In this document: positions 32,467 through 41,457 of the stretch, one piece after another | Layout of the letters: the number at the start of each line of letters is the position of its first letter | Position numbering within the stretch: position 1 is the stretch's first letter | Source of the DNA: Pseudoduganella flava | GTDB lineage: Bacteria; Pseudomonadota; Gammaproteobacteria; Burkholderiales; Burkholderiaceae_D | Direction: 5' to 3' | DNA length: 64,000 nucleotides | Assembly (NCBI RefSeq): GCF_007830495.1 | Contig: NZ_VLKW01000007.1 | Span: 124,001 to 188,000 of the forward strand | Program-made: the position numbers and the translations under genes | Notes under the pieces: model-generated | The model's input: only the letters and a program-made list of their open reading frames with translations | Databases searched by the model: none | Told to the model about the DNA's origin: nothing

Positions 32467-33576
32467 TCATGATGCGGGGCGCAGGATCTTCGTGACGGTT
32501 TGCGTCGTCACTGCCCCGTTGCCCTCGGTGTTCCTGATCTGTACCGGATACCAGTCCAGGCTCGGCGCCAGCCAGATGTCCAGCCGCGCGTTGTAGCTGC
32601 CCGGCCGCGGTGGCCGCGCGAGCCGCCACGTGACGAGCCGGCCCATCCTGGTTTCCAGCTCTTCCTCGCCGACGAGGACGAAGCGATACACGGTCGCGCC
32701 GCGGTCCTCGCCCACCTGAATGTCGATGTCGCTGCCGAACTGGTTGACGTCCGCCCGGCCGATCGCCGCCAGCTGGAACGGCACCGTGGCCTTGTCCTGC
32801 GCGCCGGCCATCAGCGGCACCGCGGCCGTGCTGGCCGAGAACGTGATGCGCTTGCCGTCGCGGTCGAAGTGCGTGGCCGTCATCGCGCGGTTGCGGCGCT
32901 TCTCCGTCGTCTTCACCGGCGCGATGCCCGCGTCGTCGATCGTGCCTTCGCTTGTCACGCTCAACAGGTCGACGCGCGCCACGAGCAGGCTGATGCCCAC
33001 GTTCACGTTCACGCGGTACGTGCCGCCATCCGTCTGCCAGCGCATGTCGCCGCTGCCCGACCACTGCCGGCCGTCCGCGTCGGTGCGCTTCACGTCCATT
33101 TCAAAGCTGGCCGACGGCGGCGGGTTGACGCGGAAGCGCCGGCCGGCCGGCGCCTCGGCTGGCGATTGTACAGCGGGGGCTTGCGGCGCAGCGCCGGCTT
33201 GCGCGACGGGCGGCGGCGCCACGTCGACGGGGGCCGTCACGACGCTTGGGGCCGGCGGCGGCGCGGGCTCCGGCACCGGCTCGGGCAGGGCCTCGTCCGC
33301 CCCGGCGTCGATGACGACCTGGCGCGCCGCGGCCGGCCGTTCGGCACGCGGTTGCGGAGCTGGCCGCGGCACCGCCGGCGTGGCTGGCGGCGGTGCCCTG
33401 GCCGGCAGCGCCGGGCGCAATTGCGCGCTGACCTTCACGGGTTCGGTGTCGCGCGGCGGCGTGTCGAAGCCGATGCGCTCGCCCAGCCAGACTATCGTCG
33501 TGTAATGCAGCAGCGCCGTGGCCGCGCACAGCACCAGCACGCGGCGCCAGCGCGAAGGATGAGAAACGATCGTCAT
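32467..33576 (-). CDS. Membrane-anchored DUF3108 protein with Pro-rich periplasmic linker
   Basis: Protein of 369 aa; start at 33576 chosen because it opens on a basic stretch and one membrane helix (RVLVLCAATALLHYTTIVWLG, about 12-32, given as a region). A Pro/Ala-rich linker (about 45-140, e.g. PEPVPEPAPPPAPS) resembles the TonB spacer and could span the periplasm. The C-terminal DUF3108 domain (about 145-369) includes WLAPSLDWYPVQIRNTEGNG. It is paralogous to the following gene. It diverges from phaM. Confidence 0.83.
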   Translation of the reverse strand: MTIVSHPSRWRRVLVLCAATALLHYTTIVWLGERIGFDTPPRDTEPVKVSAQLRPALPARAPPPATPAVPRPAPQPRAERPAAARQVVIDAGADEALPEPVPEPAPPPAPSVVTAPVDVAPPPVAQAGAAPQAPAVQSPAEAPAGRRFRVNPPPSASFEMDVKRTDADGRQWSGSGDMRWQTDGGTYRVNVNVGISLLVARVDLLSVTSEGTIDDAGIAPVKTTEKRRNRAMTATHFDRDGKRITFSASTAAVPLMAGAQDKATVPFQLAAIGRADVNQFGSDIDIQVGEDRGATVYRFVLVGEEELETRMGRLVTWRLARPPRPGSYNARLDIWLAPSLDWYPVQIRNTEGNGAVTTQTVTKILRPAS

Positions 33577-33728
33577 GGCCGCTAGTGTAACGGTTCCGCC
33601 GGGACGCCGCCGCGGCCGCCGGCCGCCCACTGCCGGAATGACAAGCTTTTTCGCCGGGAATGGCCGCGAATCTGCTACGCTAGGAAGCGCTGCTGCAGCC
33701 AGCCCCACGCAACCCTTTGGAGAACGCG

Positions 33729-34451
33729 ATGAGCACACCGCAAATGCCCAATATTCCCGGCGCTGCCGTGATGACCGATACGCTGGACTTCGTCAAATCC
33801 CTGTGGGGCAGCATGGGCGTGCCCGGACTGGCATCGCCCACGCTGTCGCTCGATGAACTGGACAAGAAGATCAACGACCTGAAGGCCGTCGAATCGTGGC
33901 TGAACCTGAACACGGCGATGCTGCGCAGTAGCATCCAGGCGCTGGAAGTCCAGCGCGGCACGATTGCGACATTGAAGTCGATGGGCCAGTCGCTGGCCGA
34001 GACGATGCAGCAGAAGCCGCCGGGCCGGCCCGACAAGTCGTTCTTCGAGGCGAACAACCCTTACGCGGCGGCGTTCTTCCAGCACCTGGACCCGGCCAAG
34101 GGCCACGCCAGGGCGCCGGAACCGGCGGCAGCCAAGCCGGCACCGATGCCGGCCCCACCGGCGGCCGCGAGCCAGCCCGCACCTGCAGCCCCGAAGGCCG
34201 ACGAAGGCCAGCCAAAGCCTGACCTCGCCGCCGCCGCCGCGGCGCAGATGGCCAATCCGGCCATCTGGTGGAACCTGCTGCAGGAGCAGTTCAAGCAAGC
34301 CGTCAGCACGGCGATGACGCCGGAAGCGAAGCCCGCCCCGGCGGCTGCACCAAACCCGGCTGGCGACAGCCAGGCGGACGAGGAAGCGAAGCCCGCCGCC
34401 GGCGCGGCCCGCAAGCCGCCGGCAAAGAAAGCGGCGCCGAAGAAGGAATAG
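33729..34451 (+). CDS. phaM: PhaM-type polyhydroxyalkanoate granule protein
   Basis: Protein of 240 aa. The N-terminal PhaM domain is clear: TDTLDFVKSLWGSMG near 16 and LDELDKKINDLKAVESWLNL near 43, then a helical phasin-like stretch to about 100. The C-terminal half is Ala/Pro/Lys-rich and ends KPPAKKAAPKKE, a histone-like DNA-binding tail. In Ralstonia-type bacteria PhaM links PHB granules to the nucleoid and activates PHA synthase. The start at 33729 follows TTGGAGAA. A TTG 12 bp upstream is in frame but is part of the ribosome site. Confidence 0.88.
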   Translation: MSTPQMPNIPGAAVMTDTLDFVKSLWGSMGVPGLASPTLSLDELDKKINDLKAVESWLNLNTAMLRSSIQALEVQRGTIATLKSMGQSLAETMQQKPPGRPDKSFFEANNPYAAAFFQHLDPAKGHARAPEPAAAKPAPMPAPPAAASQPAPAAPKADEGQPKPDLAAAAAAQMANPAIWWNLLQEQFKQAVSTAMTPEAKPAPAAAPNPAGDSQADEEAKPAAGAARKPPAKKAAPKKE

Positions 34452-34457
34452 CGGCCG

Positions 34458-36200
34458 TTATTCGCCGGCCGGCTGCGCTTCCTGCTGCGCCGGCGCGGCC
34501 GCGTCGCCCCCGATCTCCGCATCCAGTTCCTCGGGCGTCGCCGTGCGCCCCGGGACCAGCGCCTGCAGCTGCTCGACCAGCTGGGCGAAGCGCTGCTGCC
34601 CCGGCGCCAGCGCATCGACGTGCATCAGCACCTCGTTCGCCTCCATCATCAGCGCCTCGTCGTAGCCGTCCTGCTGCATGTGGCTGATCAGCATTTGCGC
34701 GGAGTTGAACAGGATGCGCATATTGTCCGGCAAGCGCTCGCGTGCCTCGCGCATCCACGCCACGGCTTCGCCCAGCCGCCCCGTCTTCCACAGCAGCACG
34801 CCCTGGTTCATCATCTCCGACGCTTCCTTGCGCGCGGCCGCGATGAAGTCCACGCCCTCCTCGCTCATGCGCGCCTTGTCGAAGATCTTCTGCACCTCGT
34901 CCACCAGCACCGGGTTGTCGTGGTTGTTGCGCACCACGTGGCACAGCAGCTCCACCGGCGCATCCTTGACACCGACGGCAAACAGCAACGTCGCCATCTC
35001 GATGCACGTGGCGGTCTGGGGCCGCTTGCGGTCCTTGCCCAGCATCGCCTCAAGTTCGTCGCCTGACTTGCGGGCGCGCCGGTAGTCGCCGCTCTCGTGG
35101 TAGACGAGGCCCTCGGTGATCTTCGCGCGCAGCACGACGGATTCGCCGGGGAAGTCGCGCTGGGCGGCCGCCAGCAGCCGCAGCGCCTCCTTCGTATCGC
35201 CCTTCTGACCGCACACGCGCGCCATGCCCAGGTAGGCATCGACGGTCTTCCTGATCGAATATTCGCCGATCGCGATGCACTTGCGGAACGCGTGTTCGGC
35301 CAGCTGCACATTGCCGATGCGGAGCGCGGCATTGCCCAGGTTGCGCTGGCGCGGCACGGAGTTCGGCGACAGCTTGGCCGCCTTCTCCAGCACGTCGCAT
35401 GCGTCCTCGTGCCGACCCATCAACTCAAGCGAGCGGGCCAGCTGGTCATAGGCGTCGATATAAAAACGGTTCTCGGCGATCACGCCCTGGAACATCTGGC
35501 GCGCCGCCTCATGGTCGCCGTTGGCCATGCGGATCTTGCCCAGGCCCGTGCGCGCCCAGTTGTATTCGCGCTCCTCCAGCAGCCGCTCGTAGACGATGCG
35601 CGCCTTTTCCGTTTCGCCCGCCTTCAGCAGCAGCGTGGCCTTCATCCGCATCAGGTCGATCTCGTGCACCTTGTACTGGGCGATCTGCGCGTCGCACAGC
35701 TTGGCCGCGCGCAGGTAGTCCTTCTCGATGTAGGCCGCGTCGATCTCGCGGAAGATCTGCTTCTTGTGCCACACGCGGTTCAGGCGCGTCAGCAGCACGC
35801 CTTCCGTGATCGGCTTGATCACGTAGGCATCCGGCTGGTGCTCGGCCGCGCCCATCACCGATTCGACGCTCTTCTCGGCCGACACCATCAGCCACACGGA
35901 CGACGGAATCATCAAATGGCGCACGCGCGCTTCCTCCAGCACCTGCTGGCCGTTCTTGCCCTCGCCCAGGTTGAAGTCGCACAGCACCACGTCGTAGTGC
36001 GTGCGCGCCAGCAGGGTCATCGCCTCGCCGCCGGACGACGCCTGGTCGATGTGGCGCGCGCCGATATTGCGCAGCGATTCGCGCAGCAGCTGGCGGATGC
36101 CGACGAAGTCGTCGACGATCAGGTATTTTTTCTCGCTCCAGTCGACGCCGGTGATCTCGGCACCGGGCGCGCCACTGGCGGTGATGTAGGTCGTCGTCAT
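34458..36200 (-). CDS. Response regulator with TPR output domain
   Basis: Protein of 580 aa. An N-terminal receiver (about 22-145) has the acidic pair in YLIVDDFVGIRQ, the phospho-acceptor Asp in VVLCDFNLGEG and the Lys in YVIKPITEG. The remainder is a series of TPR-like helical hairpins (about 150-540), e.g. RNLGNAALRIGNVQLAEHAF. There is no DNA-binding domain, so the output is probably protein-protein interaction. The kinase gene lies 10 bp upstream and would be its partner. It is convergent with phaM with a 6-bp gap. Confidence 0.87.
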   Translation of the reverse strand: MTTTYITASGAPGAEITGVDWSEKKYLIVDDFVGIRQLLRESLRNIGARHIDQASSGGEAMTLLARTHYDVVLCDFNLGEGKNGQQVLEEARVRHLMIPSSVWLMVSAEKSVESVMGAAEHQPDAYVIKPITEGVLLTRLNRVWHKKQIFREIDAAYIEKDYLRAAKLCDAQIAQYKVHEIDLMRMKATLLLKAGETEKARIVYERLLEEREYNWARTGLGKIRMANGDHEAARQMFQGVIAENRFYIDAYDQLARSLELMGRHEDACDVLEKAAKLSPNSVPRQRNLGNAALRIGNVQLAEHAFRKCIAIGEYSIRKTVDAYLGMARVCGQKGDTKEALRLLAAAQRDFPGESVVLRAKITEGLVYHESGDYRRARKSGDELEAMLGKDRKRPQTATCIEMATLLFAVGVKDAPVELLCHVVRNNHDNPVLVDEVQKIFDKARMSEEGVDFIAAARKEASEMMNQGVLLWKTGRLGEAVAWMREARERLPDNMRILFNSAQMLISHMQQDGYDEALMMEANEVLMHVDALAPGQQRFAQLVEQLQALVPGRTATPEELDAEIGGDAAAPAQQEAQPAGE

Positions 36201-36210
36201 CGCGGCCGCG

Positions 36211-36975
36211 TCACGGAAGAACCAGCACGAAGCAGCCGCCGCCCAGCGGACCACCGTTCTCGAGCCGGATGCTGCCGGCGCGCTGGCGCCGCTTGTGCAT
36301 CTTCGCCACTTCGCTGGCGAAGAACAGCCCCAGGCCGCTGCTGTTGGTGAGGAAGTTCACGCCCTGGCCGACGACGGCGCCCGCCTCGAGCATCGACGGC
36401 GGAAAGCCCATGCCGTTGTCCTCGACGCGGAACTCCAGCATGCCGTCGCGCTCCGCGATGACGAGGCGGATGCGGTCGCGCGTGTAGCGCACCGCGTTGT
36501 TGATCGCATGGGCCAGCACGCCGATGACGAGGTCCTCGTCCAGTGTCCACAGCAGGTCCGGCGGGAAGTCCGCCTCCAGCGTGATCTGCTTCGACACGAG
36601 CAGCACGCGCGCCTGGCTGGCCACCTGGTGCACCAGCTCGGACAGCGGCACCGTGTTCGGATCGAACGGATACGTGGGCTTGCCCACTTCCTTGTACAGC
36701 GCGAGCAGCTGCATCAGGTTGTCGGACAGCCGGCGGGTCTGGTACAGCATGTGCGCCAGTTGCGGGTACGACATGTCGTTCACCACCGGCTGGGCCGGTG
36801 GCTGCTGGCCCTGCGCATTGGCCTGCAGGTTCGCCTGCACAGCGGCCTGCGCGTTCGCTTGGTCCAGCAGGTTCTCCAGCGTGCCGCCCAGGACGCTGAT
36901 CGAGTTCTTCATGTCGTGCACCGTGGAAGCCAGAAACACGAACAGCTCGGGCGAGCCGCCTTGATCTTCCATCAT
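36211..36975 (-). CDS. Minimal soluble sensor histidine kinase
   Basis: Protein of only 254 aa without sensor or membrane domain. The H-box is FLASTVHDMKNSISVLGGTL (His near 20). The N-box is AHAINNAVRYTRDR, G1 is VEDNGMGFPPS and G2 is SSGLGLFFASEVAKMHKRR. A Gln/Ala-rich loop (about 38-62) interrupts the dimerisation helices. With no input domain it may be controlled by a partner, plausibly the TPR response regulator encoded 10 bp downstream. Confidence 0.87.
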   Translation of the reverse strand: MMEDQGGSPELFVFLASTVHDMKNSISVLGGTLENLLDQANAQAAVQANLQANAQGQQPPAQPVVNDMSYPQLAHMLYQTRRLSDNLMQLLALYKEVGKPTYPFDPNTVPLSELVHQVASQARVLLVSKQITLEADFPPDLLWTLDEDLVIGVLAHAINNAVRYTRDRIRLVIAERDGMLEFRVEDNGMGFPPSMLEAGAVVGQGVNFLTNSSGLGLFFASEVAKMHKRRQRAGSIRLENGGPLGGGCFVLVLP

Positions 36976-37065
36976 TACCCCGCTAAGTTTCAGGAGGGCA
37001 ATTATATCGTGGAAGCCGCATGAAATCAGGCTTTCCGGCCCGCGCAGGCTGACGTATCAAGCCGT

Positions 37066-38724
37066 TTATGGCGCCGCAGCCACAGTTTTGCGACGTTCTT
37101 TCAACAGGAAGCGGGCCGGGTCCAGCGCGGCGGCCAAGGTGGCCTCGACGGGCGGCGGTTCGCCTTCGAGCTGACTAACCAGCAACTCGGCCGCCAGCGG
37201 CGCCCAGATCAGGCCGCGCGACGCATAGCCGAGCAGCCCATGCAGGCCAGGGTGGCGACCCACATCGCGCAGCCGCTCCGACTGTCCCGGCGCGCCGTAG
37301 TCGGGCAGCGCGCCCACCAATGGCAGGCGGTCCGGCGCCATCGTACGCAAGCCCACGCGGCCGGCCAGCGGCGGCGCGGCCGGCACCCGGTCGGCGCCGA
37401 GGATCTCGCGGGCCCGTTCCAGGTTTTCGTCCTGGCTGGCGGCGCGCAGCGCGCGGTCGGTGTCGCGGTCGTACGTGGCGCCGACGCACGCGATACCGTC
37501 GACCACCGGCGTCATATAGGCTTCGCGGCAGACGACCAGCGGCAGGTTGGTGAAATCCTGTGCCGCCAGGTGCGTGACCTGGCCGCGCATCGTGTACAGC
37601 GGCAGCGGCGCCGTCTGCGCCAGTTGCAGCGCGCCGGCACCGTTGGCGACGATCACGTGGGCACCTTCGGCCAGCACCGCACCTTCTCCTAGCACGCGCC
37701 ACCGTTCGCCGTCGCGCTTCAGGGTCAGCGCCTCGGCATGGAACACCCGCGTCAGCCGCTCGCCACACGCAGCCAGCATCGCGCGGCACACGGACGCCGG
37801 GTTGGCCCAGCCGCCCTGCGGGAACAGCCACGCGCCGTGCGGTGTGCTGGAACCCAGCATGCCGGACGCCTGCCCGGCATCGAGCCAGCGCACGTACTCG
37901 TCCGGGTAGCCCCACGCATCGACGACGTCGCGCTGCAGCGCCCCGTGCTCGCCGTCGCGTGCCAATTGCAGCACGCCGCAACGATTGCCGAGGATGGGCG
38001 CGCTGCCGTCCGGCGCCAGGCCGCCCAGCGCGGCCCAGCGCCGCTGTGCGTACAGGTAGGCGGCGCGGGTCAGGCGCGTGGGGATATTGTCGTCGCGCGA
38101 CAGCAGCGGCATGAAGATGCCGGCGCGGTTGCCGGATGCCTCCTGCGCAGGCTCCGGGTGGCGCTCGATCAGCGTCACCTGCCAGCCGCGCGCGCACAGC
38201 CGCTCGCAGGCGGCCGCACCGGCCACGCCGGCACCGATGACGACGGCACTGCGCACCGGCGGCGCGGGCCGTGGCGGCTGCGGCTTGCGGCTCGTGTAGC
38301 GCGCGTCCAAAGGATCCGTGACCGCGTCCCAAGAAAAGCCGGCGGCGCGCAGGTTGCGGCGCCATGCATCGTCGCCCGCGCAGGTAACGAGCCGCGCGCC
38401 CGGCACGGCAAGCCGCGCCAGGGCGCGCAGCGCGGCGAGCGGTGCCGGCACGTGGAACTCGTCCACGCGGGCGGACAGCTCGGGCAGCAGCGCGTCCGTC
38501 TCGCCCAGTACCACGTCCAGTGTCGTGCGGCCGCCATCCAGTTCGATGCGATGCAGGCCTGGCACCGCCACCGGCCAGCATGCGCGCAGGTCCGGCATGA
38601 TGCCGGCAGCCGGTGGCAGCACCGGCATCACCACGATGTAGTGCAGCGTGCCGCCCTTGGCGCGCAGGGCGGCCAGGCGCGCGCCGCCGTCGAAGGCCAG
38701 GTCGAGGATCGTTCGGTCAGCCAA
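37066..38724 (-). CDS. mnmC: MnmC-type FAD oxidoreductase with degenerate methyltransferase half
   Basis: The C-terminal two-thirds is an FAD-dependent oxidase of the MnmC type: SAVVIGAGVAGAAACERLCA (about 160-180) and SGNRAGIFMPLLSRDDN near 207, with TMRGQVTHL and GLRTMAPDRLPLVGALPDYG further on. It would remove the carboxymethyl group from cmnm5s2U34 of tRNA. The N-terminal about 150 residues still resemble the MnmC methyltransferase (PGLHRIELDGGRTTLDVVLG), but SAM motif I is only LAFDGGARL and the DGFAP-type motif is missing. The TTG at 38724 is the preferred start, overlapping the tag stop; an ATG at 38760 is possible. Confidence 0.8.
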   Translation of the reverse strand: MADRTILDLAFDGGARLAALRAKGGTLHYIVVMPVLPPAAGIMPDLRACWPVAVPGLHRIELDGGRTTLDVVLGETDALLPELSARVDEFHVPAPLAALRALARLAVPGARLVTCAGDDAWRRNLRAAGFSWDAVTDPLDARYTSRKPQPPRPAPPVRSAVVIGAGVAGAAACERLCARGWQVTLIERHPEPAQEASGNRAGIFMPLLSRDDNIPTRLTRAAYLYAQRRWAALGGLAPDGSAPILGNRCGVLQLARDGEHGALQRDVVDAWGYPDEYVRWLDAGQASGMLGSSTPHGAWLFPQGGWANPASVCRAMLAACGERLTRVFHAEALTLKRDGERWRVLGEGAVLAEGAHVIVANGAGALQLAQTAPLPLYTMRGQVTHLAAQDFTNLPLVVCREAYMTPVVDGIACVGATYDRDTDRALRAASQDENLERAREILGADRVPAAPPLAGRVGLRTMAPDRLPLVGALPDYGAPGQSERLRDVGRHPGLHGLLGYASRGLIWAPLAAELLVSQLEGEPPPVEATLAAALDPARFLLKERRKTVAAAP

Positions 38725-39298
38725 GGCGCGCGCACTCCCGCTGGCGGAAGCAGGCGGCATCGTGGTCGTTGACGATGCCCACGCCCTGCAGGTAGGCATA
38801 GACGATCGTCGAGCCGACGAACTTGAAGCCCCGCTTGGCCAGGTCCTTCGAGATGCGGTCGGACAGTTCCGTCTTCGCGGGCCGGTCGCCCGGCGCCCCA
38901 ATGTGGTTGCACAGCGGCTTGCCGCCGACCCAGCCCCACAGGTAGCCGTCCAGCGTCTCGCCCTGCTCGCGCATGCGCAGGTACGCCTGGGCGTTCGAGA
39001 TCGCCGCGGCCACCTTCAGGCGGTTGCGCACGATGCCGGGATTCGCCAGCAGCTCGGCCACCTTGTCCGGGCCGTAGGCGGCGATCTTCGCCGGGTCCCA
39101 GCCGTCGAACGCCGCGGCATAGCTGGCGCGCTTGTTCAGGATCGTCTCCCACGACAGGCCCGCCTGTGCCCCTTCCAGGTTCAGCATCTCGAACAGGCGG
39201 CGCTCGTCGTGGCAGGGCACGCCCCATTCCTCGTCGTGGTAGGCGATGTAGCGCGGATTGGCCGGATTGGCCCAGGAGCAGCGGACAGGATCGGACAT
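38717..39298 (-). CDS. tag: DNA-3-methyladenine glycosylase I
   Basis: Base-excision enzyme removing 3-methyladenine; 193 aa, normal length. The N-terminal RCSWANPANPRYIAYHDEEWG contains the first zinc Cys/His and the conserved YHDEEWG; LNLEGAQAGLSWETILNKR holds the catalytic Glu and recognition Trp. The C-terminal NDHDAACFR supplies the other His/Cys zinc ligands. No clear ribosome site precedes the ATG. The last 8 bp overlap mnmC, so the two nucleic-acid maintenance genes are probably cotranscribed. Confidence 0.94.
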   Translation of the reverse strand: MSDPVRCSWANPANPRYIAYHDEEWGVPCHDERRLFEMLNLEGAQAGLSWETILNKRASYAAAFDGWDPAKIAAYGPDKVAELLANPGIVRNRLKVAAAISNAQAYLRMREQGETLDGYLWGWVGGKPLCNHIGAPGDRPAKTELSDRISKDLAKRGFKFVGSTIVYAYLQGVGIVNDHDAACFRQRECARLG

Positions 39299-39452
39299 GG
39301 CGGAGCGGTCGAAGGTTCGCGAGGTTGGTAAGGTTCGGCAGGTTCGCAGTATAGCGCCGGCCCGGCAAGGGCGGCGGCGAAGCGCCGGCCGCTGATGGCC
39401 ATTGCCTTTTCTGCTACATTGTCCATCCCGATCGCCCCTGTTGGAGAACCTC

Positions 39453-39926
39453 ATGCAATTCGAAGCACGACTGGAATGGCAGCGCAACGGCCAGAGCTTC
39501 CTCGACCAGAAATACAGCCGCGGCCACGAATGGATCTTCGACGGCGGCCTGCGCGTGCCGGCATCGTCGTCGCCGCTGTCGGTGCCGCTGCCGATGTCGG
39601 TGGCCGACAACGTCGACCCGGAGGAAGCGCTGGTTGCCGCTGCGGCCAGCTGCCACATGCTGTTCTTCCTGTCGATCGCGGCGCAGCGCGGGCACACGGT
39701 GGAGAGCTACGTCGACAACGCGGTGGGCCTGCTGGAGAAGGATGACAAAGGGCGCATGGCGATGACGAACATCACCTTGCGGCCGGAAATCGTGTTTGCC
39801 GGCGTGGCGTGGCCCAGCGAGGAAGAGATCGCGGCGATCCACCACGAGGCGCACGACAAGTGCTATATCGCGAACTCGTTGAAGACGGAGATCACGATCG
39901 AGCCGGCGATCGAGCCGGAGGGTTGA
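39453..39926 (+). CDS. OsmC-family peroxidase-like protein
   Basis: Protein of 157 aa with the two conserved Cys of the OsmC/Ohr superfamily: Cys67 in AAAASCHMLFFLS and Cys137 in HDKCYIANSL. These would reduce organic hydroperoxides. DPEEALVAAAASCH is the typical lead-in to the peroxidatic Cys. It belongs to the general OsmC group, not clearly to Ohr. TTGGAGAA lies upstream of the ATG at 39453. It stands alone and divergent from tag. Confidence 0.9.
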   Translation: MQFEARLEWQRNGQSFLDQKYSRGHEWIFDGGLRVPASSSPLSVPLPMSVADNVDPEEALVAAAASCHMLFFLSIAAQRGHTVESYVDNAVGLLEKDDKGRMAMTNITLRPEIVFAGVAWPSEEEIAAIHHEAHDKCYIANSLKTEITIEPAIEPEG

Positions 39927-39974
39927 GCGGAAGGATTGATCAGGGCAGCCAGGGCGCCGCCGCGGTGACGGCGC

Positions 39975-40012
39975 AAAAAAAAGCAGGCGAGGCGCACATG
40001 CGCCAGGCCTGC
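39975..40012 (-). terminator. Intrinsic terminator of the DUF4142 gene
   Basis: A two-part hairpin (GCAGGC/GCCTGC and GGCGCA/TGCGCC, 39983-40012) is followed leftward by eight T (39975-39982 read as complement). It lies 38 bp past the DUF4142 stop. Confidence 0.85.
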
Positions 40013-40050
40013 CATGGAGCCGCGGACAGGGCAAGCCCTGCCCGTTCGCA

Positions 40051-40734
40051 TCAGCGGGACGGGTTCTTCGTCTGGTTCGCCGGATTGTTCGGATTGTCCG
40101 TGTTGCCGCTCGACTGCTGCTCGGTGCTGATCTTGTCCTTCCCGGCAGGCATCGACGAGCCGCTCTTGCCGGTGGTGCCGGACGTCCCCATCGCGGTGCC
40201 GCTCTTCTCACCCTTCAGGTTCGCGGCCAGCTGGTCGACGTGACCCATGTGCTGGTCGATCGTCGGCTGCAGCTTGGCGGCCAGCGCCTTCACGTCGCTG
40301 TCCTTCGCGTTCGACTGCGTCTTGACGACCAGCGAATGCGCTTCCTTGTGGCTCTTCACGCCGGCCATTTCCAGGTAGGCCTTGTCGAACTTCTCGCCCG
40401 ACATGGCTTGCAGCTTCTTCGCCATCGCCTTGTGCTTGGCGTCCGGCTCGCTCGGCAACGTCACGTTCTTCGCCTGCGCCACGGACTTCACTTCGTCCAG
40501 GCCCTTCGTGTGATCGTCCACCATCTGCTGGGCGAACGCCTTCACTTCCGCGTTCTGCGATTTCTCCAGCGCGATCTTGGCCGTTTCGACCTCGGCCATG
40601 TTGGCGATCGCCAGGTCCTTCAACGCTTTCTCGTCGGCTTTCGCCAGCGACTGCGCATAGGCCGAGCCCATGCCCATCAGGGCGGCCAGCAGCGGCACGC
40701 CCAGGTACCTCTTCCACATCCTTGCCTTGTTCAT
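40051..40734 (-). CDS. Periplasmic DUF4142 protein
   Basis: Protein of 227 aa. Signal peptide about 1-27 (ends SAYAQS). A four-helix DUF4142 domain (about 30-170), ferritin-like in fold, includes AIANMAEVETAKIALEKSQN and FAQQMVDDHTKGLDEV, and KSHKEAHSLVVKTQ further on. The C-terminal 55 residues are a Ser/Thr/Gly/Asn-rich disordered tail. The role is unknown; DUF4142 proteins are often linked to envelope stress or adaptation. A strong terminator follows. Confidence 0.87.
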   Translation of the reverse strand: MNKARMWKRYLGVPLLAALMGMGSAYAQSLAKADEKALKDLAIANMAEVETAKIALEKSQNAEVKAFAQQMVDDHTKGLDEVKSVAQAKNVTLPSEPDAKHKAMAKKLQAMSGEKFDKAYLEMAGVKSHKEAHSLVVKTQSNAKDSDVKALAAKLQPTIDQHMGHVDQLAANLKGEKSGTAMGTSGTTGKSGSSMPAGKDKISTEQQSSGNTDNPNNPANQTKNPSR

Positions 40735-40938
40735 CTGATTCTCCCAGTGGGTTGTGTCAAGAAACGAGGCCGCTTCCAGGATCCTTATAACTATTCTCGA
40801 GTTGGAAATGCATTTTACGGCGGATGCCGGGCGGAGGGCCGCACACTAGGCGCGCTACGGACGGGGGTGTGGTGAAGCGGATGACGCTGGGAGCGCCAGG
40901 GGAAGCGCCGGCCGCATGGCAGCGGCCGGCGCGCCGGG

Positions 40939-41457
40939 CTAATTGGAACCCGGATGCTTGATGAACGGCACACGCTGGCTGGCTTCCCGCAGCCGCATGC
41001 GCATCACCTCCGGCGCGGCAGGGCCGGGGGCGAACATGTAATCCTCATCGCTGATCGCGCGGCCGCTGCGCTTGTCGACCAGGATCTGCTCGGCGGGCTG
41101 CCCCGTCTCGCGATTGACGACGAGCAGGCTGGCGCCTTCCGGTGCCAGGTGCTCATTCCCCCACGCAATAAATGCCAGCAGGACGGGCTTGAACGCCTTA
41201 CCCTTTTCCGTGAGCAAATATTCATAACGCGGCGGTCGTGCGCTGTACTGCCGCTTTTCCATCAGCCCACCGGCCACGAGCCCCGCCAGGCGGCGAGTCA
41301 GCATGTTCGGGGCGATCTTCAGGCTCTTCTCGAACTCGTCGAAACGAGTCAGTCCATAAAACGCGTCGCGCAGGATGAGGATGCTCCACCATTCGCCAAC
41401 CTTGCCGAGGCTGCGCGCGATCGGACAAGGCATCTGGCCAAAATCGGTATGCTTCAT
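40939..41457 (-). CDS. HxlR-family transcriptional regulator
   Basis: Winged-helix regulator of 172 aa. The start at 41457 has GGGAGG 5 nt upstream. The HxlR signature is at the N-terminus: MPCPIARSLGKVGEWWSILI (Cys11 is the usual redox or aldehyde sensing residue). The helix-turn-helix follows (FDEFEKSLKIAPNMLTRRL), and the wing is RPPRYEYLLTEKGK. The C-terminal 70 residues are an extension beyond the minimal domain. Its target is not obvious: the upstream side is a 260-bp gap and then a receiver/AraC gene. Confidence 0.88.
   Translation of the reverse strand: MKHTDFGQMPCPIARSLGKVGEWWSILILRDAFYGLTRFDEFEKSLKIAPNMLTRRLAGLVAGGLMEKRQYSARPPRYEYLLTEKGKAFKPVLLAFIAWGNEHLAPEGASLLVVNRETGQPAEQILVDKRSGRAISDEDYMFAPGPAAPEVMRMRLREASQRVPFIKHPGSN

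Noticed and set aside
33717..33728. TTG start of phaM at 33717
   Set aside because: TTGGAGAA is the ribosome site for the ATG at 33729, so starting there would remove it.
37066..38901. MnmC starting at 38901 with a long N-terminal extension
   Set aside because: Residues before about 38760 are Arg/Ser/Thr-rich and lie antisense-like over the tag reading frame; a TTG at 38724 gives a start consistent with the domain.
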